DNA from: JBBQDZ01 sp038320185 | Lineage (GTDB): Bacteria; Actinomycetota; Thermoleophilia; Gaiellales; Gaiellaceae | Assembly (NCBI GenBank): GCA_038320185.1 | Contig: JBBQDZ010000073.1 | Location: forward strand, 1-11,148 | Direction of reading: 5' to 3' | Length of the DNA stretch: 11,148 nucleotides | Shown here: positions 9,407 to 11,148 of the stretch, piece by piece | Position numbering within the stretch: position 1 is the stretch's first letter | How the letters are laid out: each line of letters starts with the position of its first letter | The notes under the pieces: generated by a model | The model's database searches: none | Seen by the model: the letters and a program-made list of their open reading frames with translations, nothing else | Told to the model about the DNA's origin: nothing | Program-made: the position numbers and the translations under genes

Positions 9407-10630
9407 GTGGGCCGGACAGGAGCGAAAAGAGGAGCGTGCTGGGGGCGCCGTGGAGCGGGCGCGGCGGCGGTGCTGTGCGCGCTCGTCGCCGTGCAAGCAG
9501 CCCCCGGCGGTGGCGGCCCCGGCGAGCCGACCTTCGGCTACGGCCCGCGGGTGCGCGAGGCGCGCTCGGTGCAGTATTGCAACATCTACCTCGCGCGGAA
9601 AGCCCGCTACGACTCCTGCCTCGCCCGGCAGCTGCTCGAGCTGATCGTCAAGACGAAGGACTCGGCGGGCGAGCTCCCGCGGATCGACCGCTTCGTCCAC
9701 GGCGCAGGCGGCTACCTCGAGGCCAACTGCCACATCCTCATGCACACGGTCGGGCGCAATTACGGACGCGTGGCGAAGGTGACGCTGACACGCCTCCAGG
9801 ACTACCTTCCGCGCACGAACGACGCCGGGTGCTCGGCGGGCTTCGCACATGGCGTGATCACGTACCTCGGGCCCCAGATCGTCCAGTTCGGGCCGAAAGG
9901 GGCGGTCGCCATCTGCCGCCGTTCTCCGACTCGGTACCAGCGCTACAGCTGCGTCCACGGGCTCGGACACGCCTACATGCGGCTCTTCTCCGACACCTTC
10001 GGCCCGGCGCTCTCCGCCTGCAGGGCGATCGGCCGCGCCGACGCCGCCGACTGCGCCCAGGGCGCCTACATGGATTACTGGATGTCCCTCGCCGGCTACG
10101 ACGGCACGCGCCGGCCCTCCTCGGCGCTGACCTCCCGTCGCGCGGTCTGCGCCAGGGCGCCTCGCGACTTCGTCCGCGCCTGCTGGTACCGGGCCTTCAG
10201 CGACCACCCGCCGGCTCAACCGATCGAGACGGCGGCGGCCCTCAGGCGGGCCTGCGGCGGCCTCATCTCGCTCCAGCGCTCCGGCTGCCTGAGCGGCGCC
10301 GCGCTCGTCGTCTCGGTCGACCCTTTCGAGCAGCTCGCGGTCTGCGCGAAGCTCGCCGGAGACGAGGCATCGAGCTGCATCCATGGAGTCCGGGTTCCGG
10401 AGGTGGCACTCGTCCCGCTCCGCACGCAGCTACAGCTCATCCGAGAGTGCGCCAACGTCGACCGCAGCGCGCAGGCGAGCTGCTACGGGTGGCTCGGCGA
10501 GGCGCTGAATGTGGTCACGAACGGTCGCTTCGGCCGGACGGGCTGCACGCAGCTTCGATACGCAGCCACGCGGGGCAGCTGCTCGAACGGCGCCCGCGCC
10601 TACCAGGGCGCCCTGGAGACGTTCAGCTAG
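9407..10630 (+). CDS. Exported cysteine-pair repeat protein, unknown function
   Basis: I do not recognise the family. The frame is open from ATG 9314 (438 codons), and residue numbers here count from that codon. GTG 9407 (codon 32) is preferred because bases 9314-9430 lack coding-like third-position bias and it gives a normal signal peptide: basic GRTGAKRGACWGRRG, then the hydrophobic AGAAAVLCALVAVQAAP (48-63). The exported part has 18 cysteines in a regular pattern. Seven pairs run C201/C213, C236/C247, C279/C290, C314/C325, C344/C355, C379/C390 and C411/C423; the five middle pairs are exactly C-x10-C. They recur every 30-43 residues, and the second cysteine is often followed by x2-G (CVHG, CAQG, CLSG, CIHG, CSNG). 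Upstream are C89/C102 and C139/C173, the latter within CHILMH and CSAGFAHG. HxxxH occurs at 140/144 and 215/219. This looks like a disulfide-stapled helical repeat, perhaps with a metal site in the first half. It converges on the anti-sigma gene 18 bases away. Confidence 0.85.
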   Translation: MGRTGAKRGACWGRRGAGAAAVLCALVAVQAAPGGGGPGEPTFGYGPRVREARSVQYCNIYLARKARYDSCLARQLLELIVKTKDSAGELPRIDRFVHGAGGYLEANCHILMHTVGRNYGRVAKVTLTRLQDYLPRTNDAGCSAGFAHGVITYLGPQIVQFGPKGAVAICRRSPTRYQRYSCVHGLGHAYMRLFSDTFGPALSACRAIGRADAADCAQGAYMDYWMSLAGYDGTRRPSSALTSRRAVCARAPRDFVRACWYRAFSDHPPAQPIETAAALRRACGGLISLQRSGCLSGAALVVSVDPFEQLAVCAKLAGDEASSCIHGVRVPEVALVPLRTQLQLIRECANVDRSAQASCYGWLGEALNVVTNGRFGRTGCTQLRYAATRGSCSNGARAYQGALETFS

Positions 10631-10648
10631 CTGCAGCTAGATCTTCGA

Positions 10649-11110
10649 TCAGGCTTCAGGCCCGTGGAGCGGCCGCGACATCACGATCGACGCGGGTGTC
10701 CGCTGAGCGCGCTGAAGGATCTGTAGATCGCGGAGGTCGTCGTTGTTGGACTGTGAGATACGCGGTTGAGGCGGACCGACCTGGACGTGCCCACCAGGAA
10801 GAACGAGCGCCAGGATGAACGCCGCAGCGACCGCTGCGGCCGCCACGGCTCCGCCGGCAGTGCGACTGAACCGCGAGGCTGGGCGCCCGGGAAGCTCGAT
10901 CGCCTTCTGAAGCACCTCGTACGGGGCACCACGAAGGGCGAGCGAGGTCGCCGTGACGTCGCTCGCGAACTCGGCGCAGGCGCCGCAACGTGCGAGGTGC
11001 GCGTCGAGGCGCACATGCTCGAACTCCGAGAGCTCGCCGTCGAGTCGCAGCGACACACCCTCGCGGGCGCGATCACAGCTGGAGCTTTGCAGGCTTTTTA
11101 GTTGCATCAC
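10649..11110 (-). CDS. Membrane-anchored zinc-finger (zf-HC2 type) anti-sigma factor
   Basis: The 153-residue protein has the layout of a ZAS-family anti-sigma factor. A cytoplasmic N-terminal zinc-binding domain carries C12 and the signature H38-x3-C42-x2-C45 within LDAHLARCGAC, preceded by EGVSLRLDGELSEFE, a run typical of actinobacterial members. One membrane segment lies at about 84-105 (AGGAVAAAAVAAAFILALVL), and a short outer tail of about 45 residues ends PLHGPEA. Known members hold an ECF sigma factor inactive until a signal releases it. Start is GTG 11110 or the adjacent ATG 11107; neither has a clear ribosome site. Cognate sigma genes usually lie just upstream, which here would be beyond the right edge, so the partner is unseen. 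It faces the cysteine-repeat gene tail to tail. The family is clear, but the sigma partner and signal are unknown. Confidence 0.85.
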   Translation of the reverse strand: MMQLKSLQSSSCDRAREGVSLRLDGELSEFEHVRLDAHLARCGACAEFASDVTATSLALRGAPYEVLQKAIELPGRPASRFSRTAGGAVAAAAVAAAFILALVLPGGHVQVGPPQPRISQSNNDDLRDLQILQRAQRTPASIVMSRPLHGPEA

Positions 11111-11129
11111 CTGAGTCAGACGGACGTTG

Positions 11130-11135
11130 CCTATA
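11130..11135 (-). promoter_or_regulatory. Possible -10 element before the anti-sigma gene
   Basis: TATAGG on the minus strand lies 22 bases before ATG 11107, in one of the few A/T-rich patches of the window. The matching -35 position falls outside the window, so this is tentative. If real, the anti-sigma gene has its own promoter and a very short leader. Confidence 0.25.
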
Positions 11136-11148
11136 GAAGTTAGCTGAA

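Noticed and set aside
9395..10384. 329-codon minus-strand open frame opposite the cysteine-repeat gene
   Set aside because: The plus strand shows a signal peptide, ordered cysteine repeats and natural protein composition, whereas the minus frame is Arg/Ala/Val/Asp-rich and featureless.
10627..10640. Perfect 14-bp palindrome CTAGCTGCAGCTAG between the convergent gene ends
   Set aside because: It has no loop to form a stable hairpin and no T run, so it is not a convincing terminator. It is partly built from the stop codon region and could be a chance palindrome; an operator role has no other support.
11074..11148. Possible C-terminal end of an overlapping sigma factor gene upstream of the anti-sigma gene
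   Set aside because: The only frame open through the edge gives a Lys/Ser-rich peptide unlike a sigma region 4 helix, and the other frames hit stops before the anti-sigma start.

Overview
This is an 11.1 kb stretch of high-GC chromosomal DNA. It reads as an actinobacterial-lineage bacterium, possibly of the Thermoleophilia type. That placement is inferred from three things: strong G/C preference at third codon positions, the protein families present (LCP cell-wall transferase, DUF1996 secreted protein, zf-HC2 anti-sigma factor with a single membrane segment), and the many GTG-compatible starts. No mobile element, CRISPR array, rRNA or tRNA gene was seen.

Layout. Positions 1-1068 (minus): a LytR-CpsA-Psr (LCP) family protein whose 3' end is cut by the window edge. 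Positions 1214-4855 (minus): a complete cobalamin-dependent methionine synthase (metH), followed by a probable rho-independent terminator. Positions 4856-5056: a divergent intergenic region with several inverted repeats that may form a regulatory metH leader. Positions 5057-5914 (plus): a secreted DUF1996 protein. It converges, with one base between the stop codons, on a minus-strand pair made of a probable small lipoprotein (5916-6329) and a secreted six-cysteine protein of unknown function (6340-7134). Positions 7203-9145 (minus): atpD-atpC, the beta and epsilon subunits of F1 ATP synthase, joined by a TAATG overlap. No atpG or other ATP synthase gene lies upstream of atpD. Positions 9146-9406: a second divergent intergenic region. 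Positions 9407-10630 (plus): an exported protein with a striking series of regularly spaced cysteine pairs. Positions 10649-11110 (minus): a membrane-anchored zinc-finger anti-sigma factor. Its sigma partner, if adjacent, lies beyond the right edge.

How the genes fit together. Three housekeeping units (metH, atpDC and the LCP gene) are interleaved with exported proteins of unknown function and one signalling gene. I see no single pathway uniting the window. The best candidates for undescribed biology are the C-x10-C repeat protein at 9407-10630 and the structured metH leader. The separation of atpDC from the rest of the ATP synthase operon is the main oddity of gene order.
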